Part shown: piece by piece, positions 30,201 through 35,610 of the stretch
How the letters are laid out: every line of letters begins with the position of its first letter
Numbering within the stretch: position 1 is the first letter of the stretch
From: a virus
IMG/VR virus record: IMGVR_UViG_3300031825_000034
Coordinates: 1 to 40,862 of that record
Length of the DNA stretch: 40,862 bases
Direction: 5' to 3' (one strand)
Program-made: the position numbers and the translations under genes
Notes under the pieces: model-generated
What the model was told of the DNA's origin: nothing
Seen by the model: the letters and a program-made list of their open reading frames with translations, nothing else
Database searches by the model: none

Positions 30201-31624
30201 CGATCGCCTCGGACGGCACCGCGGTGGCAATGCGCGGCGGCTACTACCCGCTGAAGTACGACACCGACCGCAGCGACCGGGCCGACACTCATGAGGCCGC
30301 CCAGGCCGCCAAGGAGATGATGCAGGGGGTTGTCACCCGGGCCACCACCCGGCGCGGCCACACGAAGGAACGGCTGAAGGAGGTCAAGCGCGCGGTGCGC
30401 AAGGACCTGAACGTCATCACCCAGCACGTTACCCAGGTGGTGCACGACCTGGCCTGGCATGAATGGCTGATCGATACCAACAAGTTCCTGAGCGATGAGG
30501 GCGTGGTCGCGGCCATCCGGGCCCACTACGGCCCCAAGGTGCTCAAGTCCATGCGCGACGACGTGCTCGGCATCGCTACGGCCGATGCAACGCCAATGAC
30601 CGACATCGACAAAGCGATGCTGATGATGCGGTCCAACGTCTCGCGCGCGACCATGGGCGCATCGCTGACCACGGCGTTCCTGCAACCCTTCGGGCTGACG
30701 CAATCCATCGTCCGCATCGGCGGCCGGCACGTGCTGCGCGGCATGGCGCGCTGGGGCGGCGATGCCATGCGGATGGAAAACACCATCGGCTGGATCAACG
30801 GCAAGTCGGACTTCATGCGGCTGCGCGCCAAGACCTTCAACCGCGAACTGCGCGAGATCCGCGGCAGCGTGGCCGGCAAGTCAAAGACCATGCAGGTGGT
30901 GGACGGCGGCCTGTTCGTGCTGATGCAGAAAATGCAGATGGTGGCCGACGTGCCGACCTGGGTCGGGCAGTACGAAAAATCGACCGCTCAGGGCCTGGAC
31001 GAAGCCTCAGCCGTGGCCATGGCCGATCGCGCGGTTCTCGAGTCGCAGGGCGGAGGGCAGACCAAGGACCTGGCCGAAGTGCAGCGCAAGCACCCGATGC
31101 TGACGCAGTTCTACAGCTACTTTTCCGTCACGCTCAACCTCGCCGCCGAAAGCACGGCCGCCACCAACTTCAAGAACGCGGCCGCAGTGGCGGGCTGGCT
31201 GGGCGACATGGCCCTACTGATGGTGATCCCGGCCATCATCCCTTCGCTGCTCATGTTCGCGCTCAAGGGCGGTGGTGGTGACGACGACAAGGCCATGCTG
31301 CGCCGCATCGCGGAGTGGCAGCTTGGCTACCTCATGGGGACCGTGGTCGGGATTCGCGAGCTGGCCGGCGCCGTGTCGGGCTTCGACTACGCCGGCCCGC
31401 CGGTGGGGCGAATCATTGGCGACCTCGGCAAGGCCGGAAAGCAGACCCTCCAAGGCGAGATCGACGAGCCCGCGGTGATGGCCTACATCAACCTCATGGG
31501 CTCGGCCTTCGGCATCCCCACGGTGCAGGCGATGCGCTCCTACAAGGGCTGGAAAGCCTGGGACGAGGGGCAGGATGGAGCCGGCCCGCAGTCACTGTTT
31601 TTCGGCCCGCCGCCGAAGGACTGA
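24218..31624 (+). CDS. Giant internal virion polyvalent protein with two zinc-peptidase domains and an ADP-ribosyltransferase-like domain, 2468 aa
   Basis: Domains in order: 1-430, helical with Gly-rich hydrophobic segments (near 125-165 and 225-245); about 600-818, an unrecognised module in less GC-rich DNA containing SVYVRWSPTSARD and SRDFVAGTTHDGLSAVEI; about 820-1050, zinc-peptidase motif LAHEAIAHYGLRE (His902, Glu903, His906) with acidic EADEIAARVVE (961-971); about 1060-1200, ART-like with WFGDES, YHGTGAKG (His1082), VYLGDD (Tyr1105), Glu1169 and IKSAVGNRGTFD; about 1220-1330, second peptidase FLHESGHFFLE (His1232, Glu1233, His1236) with Glu1311; then a 1100-residue helical tail with a hydrophobic segment near 2330. 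This is the layout of phage 'polyvalent proteins' with ART and metallopeptidase modules. As the T7 gp16 equivalent it is probably ejected. Activities are predicted from motifs only. Confidence 0.85.
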   Translation: MTDQFDTAAAVAGYLQSRKPEEAVRTSMTLAAGANPDAEAEYKRLAREAGIPVDSVRDNKDAVKQQVSAPDYDELAAKFPSTTQYLSTLDNARIAHDDVGNLTAIEDAVRKLGGAAVDVGKYAVSAPGSLGGGLLSDVARGGRILASGFGPGLGAGAYEAAAAPLELLGLDKAGGFLRDQAAQSRMVRDYVAPPPGADAGTLERGVYSGLQSAGQNLAVLPLGFAAQGERLLLGALGVITAGQSYGKARDQGLSPARAIPYAVQDATAEVITERFLGAAGFLQQIKAGASAGKLFMYELAKEVPGEMAATLWQNFNEWTNLNPEKSVADFVQEQPAALAETVIATLVGGTAQIGAVKAVEKAMGRMAKGDGEAQRAEQSATRAQEFAGLIEQSKLRERDPEAFKQFVAEVSDSGNTPTEFYIDAQQLANSLNQSAISIEQLRAFAPAVADQMEAAQHVPGADIRVPLAEFAATPSNITAGLIDHLRENPEAMSRAEAQSFLKGAGANIQKEVETALTSETQNAETSQALEQMRQGFQNQLDAAGKFRPEVNKAYASLLTNFYAAQAERTGKTLPELAQQYGLHVAGKEGAGAQQLEQNDPMASRKDVVGKSQGGRSADDKTSGAARKLSQATFSAGKAFISQIESLAEQHGSVYVRWSPTSARDLSGPQNSRDFVAGTTHDGLSAVEITGDMHPVDIAKRVSEYGFLRMQDARSVPRVYLGDRVGTDSDGYALIKPKRLLEEASLDVLRAIDAGFTKALDLEDSIQTDEARLRKITDPVAREITQSSLDEARKKLSEILPNESPAPDSGGANTPNQGEAAFRRSEAIGNGLPLEKAQKVVGELMAGWKNGPQVTVVPTHRDLPIPAPRDVRGLYFKGKVWVVAGAHADSMQVRQTVGRTLAHEAIAHYGLREMLGREGWAELMGKIQSALPDNKELQKIQSYIRRAYVDEKGQFDLSPNLEADEIAARVVEQAIDKNGQFKPGFEFVKSVYAKIADFLRGLGIDVKFTTAELHGMLVLAQRGLEVGKRAEGGGQVMVAAARTEEGQAARGELNQDSTEAFKKWFGDESTLRNADGSPMVLYHGTGAKGFTTFKRSASGAMGPAVYLGDDREVAMGYKPEKGGRIMEVYARGKYLTNMQWTDYVNKHGWEGAEAAATADGWSGIHDTMMENAIAVWNPKDIKSAVGNRGTFDSSDPNILHQPSRGVLSFADDITASPSVIALLENADLSTFLHESGHFFLEVQADLVARIQGQINAGASVSDGERGIVADMDRILTWLGVKGTAQQSALSEWLSMTLEQKRDHHETWARGFERYLMEGKAPSQELQALFSKFRSWLVSVYKTLTGLNVSLTDDVRQVMDRMLASDQAITEARDERAMGPLFQSPEAAGMTAAEYADYQALAERSAAQASAELDARLMKDMKWLSRARDKALKARQAEVDEMRMEIEREVRADVMSRPVYQAWQFLTGKGLRVEPGIQAAETIDTVRQSGKLRTSFLKETHPQQWKTLSERHMTSDTNGMDPDIVADIIPGFSSGDELVQALAAAPSPQTVIEELTDRQMLETHGDIASPQALAQAADEAVHNELRARIVATELQAMEKANNVKKGARSTINVMARAAKEYAYQVIAGQRVRDLRPSQYSAAQARSAKLAQQALGKSTQEAAMHKRNELINGYATTAAYEAQAEVKAAQAYFRKFDKRVKSIDAGYQDQIEQLLERFDFKPASLKEIDKRKSFAAWYAEQKEAGLEPNVPEQLLESAGKQSFKDMTVEELRGLRDTIKQIEHQGRLKNRLLLARDQREFDTVAAEMVASIVAHGGKARPVNLEGPNPVADLFAGVAASHRKLASLFRQMDGNKDHGPMYENIGRAMNERGTMEDVMLEKATMALRDLYAPLLKMRGGITGYRSKLFIPEINASLTRGGRLAVALNWGNEANRQRIMDGDRWGDGQVRAILKTLTPAELEFVNGVWAYLDSYWDEIAAKEKRLTGVEPEKVEALPFTAIASDGTAVAMRGGYYPLKYDTDRSDRADTHEAAQAAKEMMQGVVTRATTRRGHTKERLKEVKRAVRKDLNVITQHVTQVVHDLAWHEWLIDTNKFLSDEGVVAAIRAHYGPKVLKSMRDDVLGIATADATPMTDIDKAMLMMRSNVSRATMGASLTTAFLQPFGLTQSIVRIGGRHVLRGMARWGGDAMRMENTIGWINGKSDFMRLRAKTFNRELREIRGSVAGKSKTMQVVDGGLFVLMQKMQMVADVPTWVGQYEKSTAQGLDEASAVAMADRAVLESQGGGQTKDLAEVQRKHPMLTQFYSYFSVTLNLAAESTAATNFKNAAAVAGWLGDMALLMVIPAIIPSLLMFALKGGGGDDDKAMLRRIAEWQLGYLMGTVVGIRELAGAVSGFDYAGPPVGRIIGDLGKAGKQTLQGEIDEPAVMAYINLMGSAFGIPTVQAMRSYKGWKAWDEGQDGAGPQSLFFGPPPKD

Positions 31625-31638
31625 TCCAACCATTGCAC

Positions 31639-31752
31639 CTGTAACAGAAAGCTTGGACAATTGAACCGCCCGCGCAAGGGCTGATGAACAACTCGACACC
31701 AGGGCGCTTTTAACGCAGCGCCCTCGACACCTCAGGGGCGAAGTCGCCTCTG
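31639..31752 (+). promoter_or_regulatory. Two-hairpin element, copy B
   Basis: Second copy of the element at 8194-8326: palindrome CTGTAACAG (31639-31647), CGCGCAAGGGC (31671-31681), hairpin 1 with 8-bp stem AGGGCGCT/AGCGCCCT (31701-31708 and 31717-31724) and loop TTTAACGC, hairpin 2 CAGGGGCG/CGCCTCTG (31733-31740 and 31745-31752) with loop AAGT. It lies 19 bases upstream of a terminator-like hairpin and ahead of the tailspike and lysis genes. A TTGGACA sequence at 31654 resembles a -35 box, but no -10 box is found at the proper distance. Confidence 0.6.
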
Positions 31753-31771
31753 CAAATCCCCGCCCACACCT

Positions 31772-31799
31772 GAAGGCCTCCCCTAACCCGGAGGCCTTC
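31772..31799 (+). terminator. Strong hairpin before the tailspike gene
   Basis: Perfect 10-bp stem GAAGGCCTCC/GGAGGCCTTC (31772-31781 and 31790-31799) with an 8-base loop CCTAACCC; only GGCGTTTCT follows. It would act as a terminator or pause for transcripts from the giant protein gene. Confidence 0.6.
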
Positions 31800-31835
31800 G
31801 GCGTTTCTGCGCGCCTGTCGCGCCAAGGAATCCCC

Positions 31836-33953
31836 ATGCCCGCTACCGCAACCGACCGCCTCTATGGCCTGACCACTTCGGTGGCCGTCAAACCTCCTTG
31901 CCGCGTCGCAACGACGGTCAACATCACCCTGTCCGGTGAGCAGACCATCGACGGCGTCGCTGTGGTCGAGGATGACCGCGTGCTGGTGAAGAACCAGGCC
32001 GACCCGGTCTTCAACGGCATCTACACGGTGAGCACCTCGGCGTGGCAGCGCACGCCCGACTTCGACGGCGCGCGCGATGCGGTCAAGGGAACCATCGTGC
32101 TGGTGATTGCCGGCATCGATGGGCCGAGCTACTGGGAGCTGACAACCGCTGACCCGGTGGTGATCGGGACTTCTCCGCTCACCTTCCGCAAGGCGTTGGC
32201 CGCCTCATCCGCTCTGATAGCGTTTCTTCAAAGCGGCGCCGGTGCTGTCGAAAGAACCGCGCAGGACAAGATGCGCGAGCGCGTGAGCGTCAAGGACTTC
32301 GGCGCTGTTGGCGATGGGGTGACGGATGACACGGCCGCAATCGATTCGACTCACGCCGCCTTCGCGAACGTGTACTACCCGCCCGGGACCTACGTTTACA
32401 ACGGCACCGGAATTACTCGGGCCGGTGACATGCGCGCCGAAGGCGCCGGGCGCGATCTCACCACCATCCTGATCGGCGCTGGAAAGTATTGGCTTGACCC
32501 CAATGCGTCCCCATTCGACGCCCTGCACGTGAGTGGCTTCACTTTCTCTGGCGGCCTGGGCGCGATCCGCAATCGCAACACAGGAACCCTAGTTGGCCGC
32601 CGCAAGCTGATTTGCGACAACCGATTTACTGCCTATACCCAGTGCGCGATCAACACGAACCACAACGATAACCCGTATTGGGACATCTTGCGCAACGAAT
32701 TCGATGGCGCCAACAGTACGGGGACGGTGGGGATCGCCCTATCGCGAAACTCGGACATGTCTCACATCGACTCCAACTCGTTCCTGCGCAACAAGGTGCA
32801 CCTGAAGCTGGACCGCTCGGGCGTGCTGTCGGTGTCCGGCAACGATTTCATCCAGTTCGATTCCGGCACCGCGCGCGCTTCCATCTGGGCAACCGGCAAC
32901 AACTTCAACGCCCCGTTCATCAACGACAACAAGTTCGGCAACGAGAACCTCGCCGCCTCGGACTACCGCGTGATGGTGGTTCCGGAACTGGCGGGCACCT
33001 ACAACGGCGACAAGCTGCCGGACTTCACCACTCTGGCGCAGTCGGGCACGTTCCAGATCAACATCGACGGCAACCAGATCAGCGGCGCGACGGGTAACGG
33101 CCCGCTGCTGTATGACGTCTCGGGCAACCTGCGCGGAAGCTCTATCCGCGACAACAGTTTAACGGGCTCACAGCCGTCGTACCTGCTGCACCGCGGCAAG
33201 ACGCCGTACGTTGACTCCCCCTTCGAGAATATCTTGATCGGGTCGAACTACTCGGAGGAGGGCATCACCGTCCTACCCACTCGGGTGTGCAACGTGGGGT
33301 TCTCCGGCATCATGATGGACGATCCGACAGGCATCACCGAAGGTGATTCCACGGTGCCGAATAACTACCTCGCGATGAACGGCGGCCGGGTGGGGTACGT
33401 GGACCTGCTGACCACGCGCATCCGCTCAATTGGGCTGGCGGGCACTGCGGCCAAGGTCGGAGACCTCACCGATGCAAGCGGTGGCGCGGACGCCGCTGAA
33501 TTCTCAGTGGTGAACAATGCGGAGTTGTTCGGCTCGCTGACCACGGCACCCATCGCCGGGCTGCCGCTGTGGATCGAATTCGATTTGCAGCAGGGCAGTG
33601 CCTCCCCCGTGACGTACATCTTGGCCGATGTCTACAACGGGTCTTCTGTGTATTGGGAGAGGCGCTGCAAGGCGCCCGCAACCTGGCAGACGTTCCGCTT
33701 CAACCTGGGTCTGGCATCGAGTGCCACGTTCCGCTTCCGCCTGCGTGGCGTGTCAACCGGCCAAATCAAGGTCGGGCGGCTGCGCGTGTACCAGTCGCGC
33801 TCACCTGTTGCGCACGGCGTGCAGATTCAGGACCAGTTGAAGTTCTCGGGTGGCCTGGGCAATTACGCGAACGACGCTGCGGCAGCGACTGGTGGTGTTC
33901 AGATCAATGAGTTGTACCGCAACGGCGGCGCGGTGCAGATCCGGTTGGTATGA
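31836..33953 (+). CDS. Tailspike protein with pectate-lyase-type beta-helix
   Basis: 705 residues from ATG 31836 with AAGGAA at 31825-31830. Residues 1-130 form a beta-rich virion-binding head (VEDDRVLVKNQADPVFNGIY), residues 150-170 hold the start of a beta-helix, VSVKDFGAVGDGVTDDTAAI, the Pectate_lyase_3 signature seen in many phage depolymerase tailspikes. Repeated Asn/Gly-rich rungs run to about residue 480 (DSNSFLRNKV, SGNDFIQFDS, NDNKFGNENL), followed by a jelly-roll-like C-terminal domain. It should bind, and probably cut, host surface polysaccharide. DNA here is less GC-rich than in the tail genes, as is usual for exchanged receptor-binding parts. Substrate cannot be predicted. Confidence 0.87.
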   Translation: MPATATDRLYGLTTSVAVKPPCRVATTVNITLSGEQTIDGVAVVEDDRVLVKNQADPVFNGIYTVSTSAWQRTPDFDGARDAVKGTIVLVIAGIDGPSYWELTTADPVVIGTSPLTFRKALAASSALIAFLQSGAGAVERTAQDKMRERVSVKDFGAVGDGVTDDTAAIDSTHAAFANVYYPPGTYVYNGTGITRAGDMRAEGAGRDLTTILIGAGKYWLDPNASPFDALHVSGFTFSGGLGAIRNRNTGTLVGRRKLICDNRFTAYTQCAINTNHNDNPYWDILRNEFDGANSTGTVGIALSRNSDMSHIDSNSFLRNKVHLKLDRSGVLSVSGNDFIQFDSGTARASIWATGNNFNAPFINDNKFGNENLAASDYRVMVVPELAGTYNGDKLPDFTTLAQSGTFQINIDGNQISGATGNGPLLYDVSGNLRGSSIRDNSLTGSQPSYLLHRGKTPYVDSPFENILIGSNYSEEGITVLPTRVCNVGFSGIMMDDPTGITEGDSTVPNNYLAMNGGRVGYVDLLTTRIRSIGLAGTAAKVGDLTDASGGADAAEFSVVNNAELFGSLTTAPIAGLPLWIEFDLQQGSASPVTYILADVYNGSSVYWERRCKAPATWQTFRFNLGLASSATFRFRLRGVSTGQIKVGRLRVYQSRSPVAHGVQIQDQLKFSGGLGNYANDAAAATGGVQINELYRNGGAVQIRLV

Positions 33954-33978
33954 GCGCCCTGCGCTGAAAAGGAACCGC

Positions 33979-34098
33979 ATGAGCCCACAAACGAACGACA
34001 AGGCAGAGGGTGCCGGCGCGCTGCTGCGCCTGATCGACCCGCGCCTGCCGCTGCCGTGGCTGATCGGCGCATTTGACCCGAGTGGAATTCAACGTTAA
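33979..34098 (+). CDS. Tiny protein between tailspike and holin, 39 aa (possibly a remnant)
   Basis: ATG 33979 lies after AAAAGGAACCGC (AAGGA at 33969-33973), a good ribosome site. The N-terminal part is polar and the segment LLRLIDPRLPLPWLIGAFD is hydrophobic and Pro-rich. It resembles the start of small membrane proteins in phage lysis cassettes, but it stops abruptly after this with DPSGIQR. It may therefore be a truncated holin-like gene still carrying its ribosome site, or a real micro-protein. Confidence 0.45.
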   Translation: MSPQTNDKAEGAGALLRLIDPRLPLPWLIGAFDPSGIQR

Positions 34099-34108
34099 GG
34101 ACCGGATC

Positions 34109-34306
34109 ATGAACGAGACGATAGCCAAAAGCATGACCTACGGCGGCGGCGGTGGGGCTTTTCTGTTTGGTCTGGACGCGAACACCATCGGAATGATCGG
34201 CGGCCTGATCATCGGCGTGATTGGCTTGCTGCTGACGTGGCACTACCAACGCAGGCGCGACCAACGCGAGCAGGCTGAATACGATTTTCGGATGGGCAAG
34301 CGGTGA
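34109..34306 (+). CDS. Holin, HP1-type class (one strong membrane helix)
   Basis: 65 residues from ATG 34109, eight bases after AAGGA (34096-34100). It starts MNETIAKSMTYGGGGGAFLF and has a hydrophobic helix about residues 27-50 (IGMIGGLIIGVIGLLLTW), then a basic tail HYQRRRDQREQAEYDFRM. This resembles the HP1-family holins, which share the N-terminal I-A-K-x-x-T-Y-G-G start. Holins form inner-membrane holes at a set time or depolarise the membrane. It is followed immediately by the endolysin gene and the spanins, a complete lysis cassette. If the endolysin is of SAR type, this would be a pinholin. Confidence 0.8.
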   Translation: MNETIAKSMTYGGGGGAFLFGLDANTIGMIGGLIIGVIGLLLTWHYQRRRDQREQAEYDFRMGKR

Positions 34307-34785
34307 TGACTGACCGCGTGAACCCGCGCATCCTCATCGCATCCCTGAGCCTGTCGGCGATGGCTTTCGGCGGGCTGGTTCTGCAGGAGGGCTACTCGGA
34401 CCGTGCCATCATCCCTGTGCCTGGCGACGTGCCTACGCTGGGTTTCGGGACAACGGAAGGCGTGAAGCTGGGCGACCGGATCACGCCGCCGAAGGCCGTT
34501 GCCAGAGCCTTGCAGGACGTGGCGAAGTACGAGGGCGCGGTGAAACAGTGCGTCAAGGTTCCGCTGCACCAGTACGAGTACGACAGCTTCATCAGTTTGT
34601 CCTACAACATCGGGCCGACCAACTTTTGCGGATCGACGCTGGTCCGCCTGCTGAATAGCGGCGACTACTCCGGGGCGTGCAAGCAGATCCTGCGCTGGGA
34701 CCGGGCTGGCGGGCGCGTGCTGCGCGGCCTGATGATCCGCAGGCAGGGTGAATACGAGCGCTGCATCGGGAGGGCGCCGGCATGA
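34306..34785 (+). CDS. SAR-type endolysin (GH24 lysozyme)
   Basis: 159 residues from ATG 34306, sharing its A with the holin stop; a GTG at 34303 is also possible. Residues 9-27 (ILIASLSLSAMAFGGLVLQ) form a weakly hydrophobic helix rich in Ser, Ala and Gly, the signature of a signal-arrest-release anchor. The lysozyme domain begins at once with catalytic Glu28 in EGYSDRAIIPVPGD, Asp41 and Thr44 in VPTLGFGTT, as in phage P21-type lysozymes. Several Cys residues (CVKV, NFCGS, GACKQ, ERCIG) could make regulatory disulfides. It cleaves the glycan strands of peptidoglycan once released from the membrane. It overlaps the Rz gene by four bases. Confidence 0.88.
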   Translation: MTDRVNPRILIASLSLSAMAFGGLVLQEGYSDRAIIPVPGDVPTLGFGTTEGVKLGDRITPPKAVARALQDVAKYEGAVKQCVKVPLHQYEYDSFISLSYNIGPTNFCGSTLVRLLNSGDYSGACKQILRWDRAGGRVLRGLMIRRQGEYERCIGRAPA

Positions 34786-35342
34786 ACGCCATCCTGGACT
34801 GGCTCACCCCCACGCGCTGGATCGTGCTGGGCGTCGTGATCCTGGCTGTCCTGGCCAGCTTCGTAGGATACGGCGAATGGCGCGCAAACAGCGCCGAGAA
34901 GGCCGAGGCGCAGCGCTGGGAGGTGGCGATCGGCCGCCAGAAGACCGAAGCCGCCGGCCTGCTGGCCAGCGAAACCCTCAAGGTGCTCGAACTCGAGCGA
35001 CAACTCGGCGCCGCTCGCGCCGCACAGGAGAAAACCGATGCCGAAAACGCTAAAACCGTGGCTGGTCTGCGCGCTGATCTGCGGGCTAAGTCTCGCGCTG
35101 CTGGCGGTCCAGGGCTGCGCGACCCGTTCGCCGCCGGATGTGGGGGCGGTGGTGGTGACACCCAGGGCCCAGCTGCCGCCGGCGCCGACGGTGGTGCAGC
35201 AGACCGAGCCCAAGCCGGCGGGCTGGTTTCACAACCGCTTGAAGAGCTACTTCTCGAGCTCGCCGACGCTGGCGACGAAATCAACATCGCCTACGCCAGC
35301 TGCCGGGCCGACGCCCTGACCATACGCGCGCCGCCGCCCTGA
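34782..35342 (+). CDS. Inner-membrane spanin (Rz-like)
   Basis: 186 residues from ATG 34782 (ATGA overlap with the endolysin). Residues about 12-30 (RWIVLGVVILAVLASFVGYG) form the N-terminal membrane anchor; a long charged helix follows (residues 33-100, with ELERQLGAARAAQEKTDAEN), typical of the periplasmic coiled coil of Rz. The C-terminal half is Gly-rich and then helical, partly forced by the o-spanin reading frame lying within it. It joins with the embedded outer-membrane lipoprotein to fuse the membranes at the end of lysis. Family assignment is by layout and position rather than strong sequence identity. Confidence 0.82.
   Translation: MNAILDWLTPTRWIVLGVVILAVLASFVGYGEWRANSAEKAEAQRWEVAIGRQKTEAAGLLASETLKVLELERQLGAARAAQEKTDAENAKTVAGLRADLRAKSRAAGGPGLRDPFAAGCGGGGGDTQGPAAAGADGGAADRAQAGGLVSQPLEELLLELADAGDEINIAYASCRADALTIRAPPP
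35038..35319 (+). CDS. Outer-membrane spanin lipoprotein (Rz1-like), nested in Rz
   Basis: 93 residues from ATG 35038 in the +1 frame of Rz, fully inside it. Residues 4-26 form a lipoprotein signal ending LAVQGC with Cys27; the mature part is rich in Pro, Thr and Ser (RSPPDVGAVVVTPRAQLPPA), as in Rz1. AGGA at 35026-35029 (within CAGGAGAAAACC) is a suitable ribosome site, nine bases upstream. Rz1 sits in the outer membrane and binds Rz across the periplasm. The nested arrangement is as in lambda and P2 relatives. The Rz C-terminus must be coded by the same DNA. Confidence 0.83.
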   Translation: MPKTLKPWLVCALICGLSLALLAVQGCATRSPPDVGAVVVTPRAQLPPAPTVVQQTEPKPAGWFHNRLKSYFSSSPTLATKSTSPTPAAGPTP

Positions 35343-35393
35343 ATCGAATGTCTCCCGGCCGGGTCTTTTCACGTTTCTCCCCGGCCCCTCACA

Positions 35394-35425
35394 GGCCCGC
35401 GTCAGGCAAGGCGCGGGCCTTTTTT
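35394..35425 (+). terminator. Rho-independent terminator of the late/lysis operon
   Basis: Perfect 8-bp stem GGCCCGCG/CGCGGGCC (35394-35401 and 35412-35419) with loop TCAGGCAAGG followed by six T. A second weaker stem, GGCCGGG/CCCGGCC (35357-35363 and 35380-35386), precedes it. This is the clearest terminator in the window. Confidence 0.9.
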
Positions 35426-35433
35426 CATCCCTG

Positions 35434-35610
35434 ATTCTTCCCTGAGATTGCGGGAAGTGTGGCGCTACAGAGGGGGAATGGTGGGGTGGCTGATGGGACT
35501 CGAACCCTGCCCATAGGCAACGCAGGGATAACCGTGGGGCATCCTTCCCTCTGAGAGGTACCCGTCAGCTACCCTGCTTTGCCCGTTTTCTTCCCTGAAT
35601 TCTTCCCTGA
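35434..35610 (+). repeat. Direct repeats TTCTTCCCTGA around attP (probable integrase arm sites)
   Basis: Three copies of ATTCTTCCCTGA or TTCTTCCCTGA: 35434-35445, 35588-35598 and 35599-35610, one on the late-gene side of the attP core and two abutting copies on the int side, inside the last codons of int. A variant CCTTCCCTCTGA lies at 35543-35554. The spacing and placement fit arm-type binding sites of a tyrosine integrase. Confidence 0.5.
35482..35506 (-). other. attP core: 3' end of tRNA-His
   Basis: Read on the minus strand, 35506 to 35482 gives GGGTTCGAGTCCCATCAGCC and then ACCCCA: the T-loop, acceptor strand, discriminator C and CCA of a bacterial tRNA-His, whose bacterial form has discriminator C. 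The rest of a tRNA gene is absent, so this is an attachment core. After integration it would restore the 3' end of the host gene. The core lies between lysis genes and int, with phage DNA on both sides. Confidence 0.8.

Noticed and set aside
27698-30730. Very long open frame (about 1010 codons) on the minus strand under the giant protein gene
   Set aside because: Its translation is rich in His, Gln, Val, Leu and Arg without domains, as expected from the complement of GC-rich coding DNA. The plus-strand frame has clear domains.
31654-31690. Sigma-70 promoter at TTGGACA in copy B of the repeated element
   Set aside because: No acceptable -10 box 16-18 bases downstream, and the corresponding place in copy A (TTCACA) also lacks one.
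31836-34098. Diversity-generating retroelement near the tail gene, as in phage BPP-1
   Set aside because: No reverse transcriptase gene and no template/variable repeat pair were seen in the window.
35400-35520. Complete tRNA-His gene at the att site
   Set aside because: Only the T-loop and acceptor 3' strand are present. No anticodon or D arm lies on the 5' side, so it is an attachment core and not a tRNA gene.
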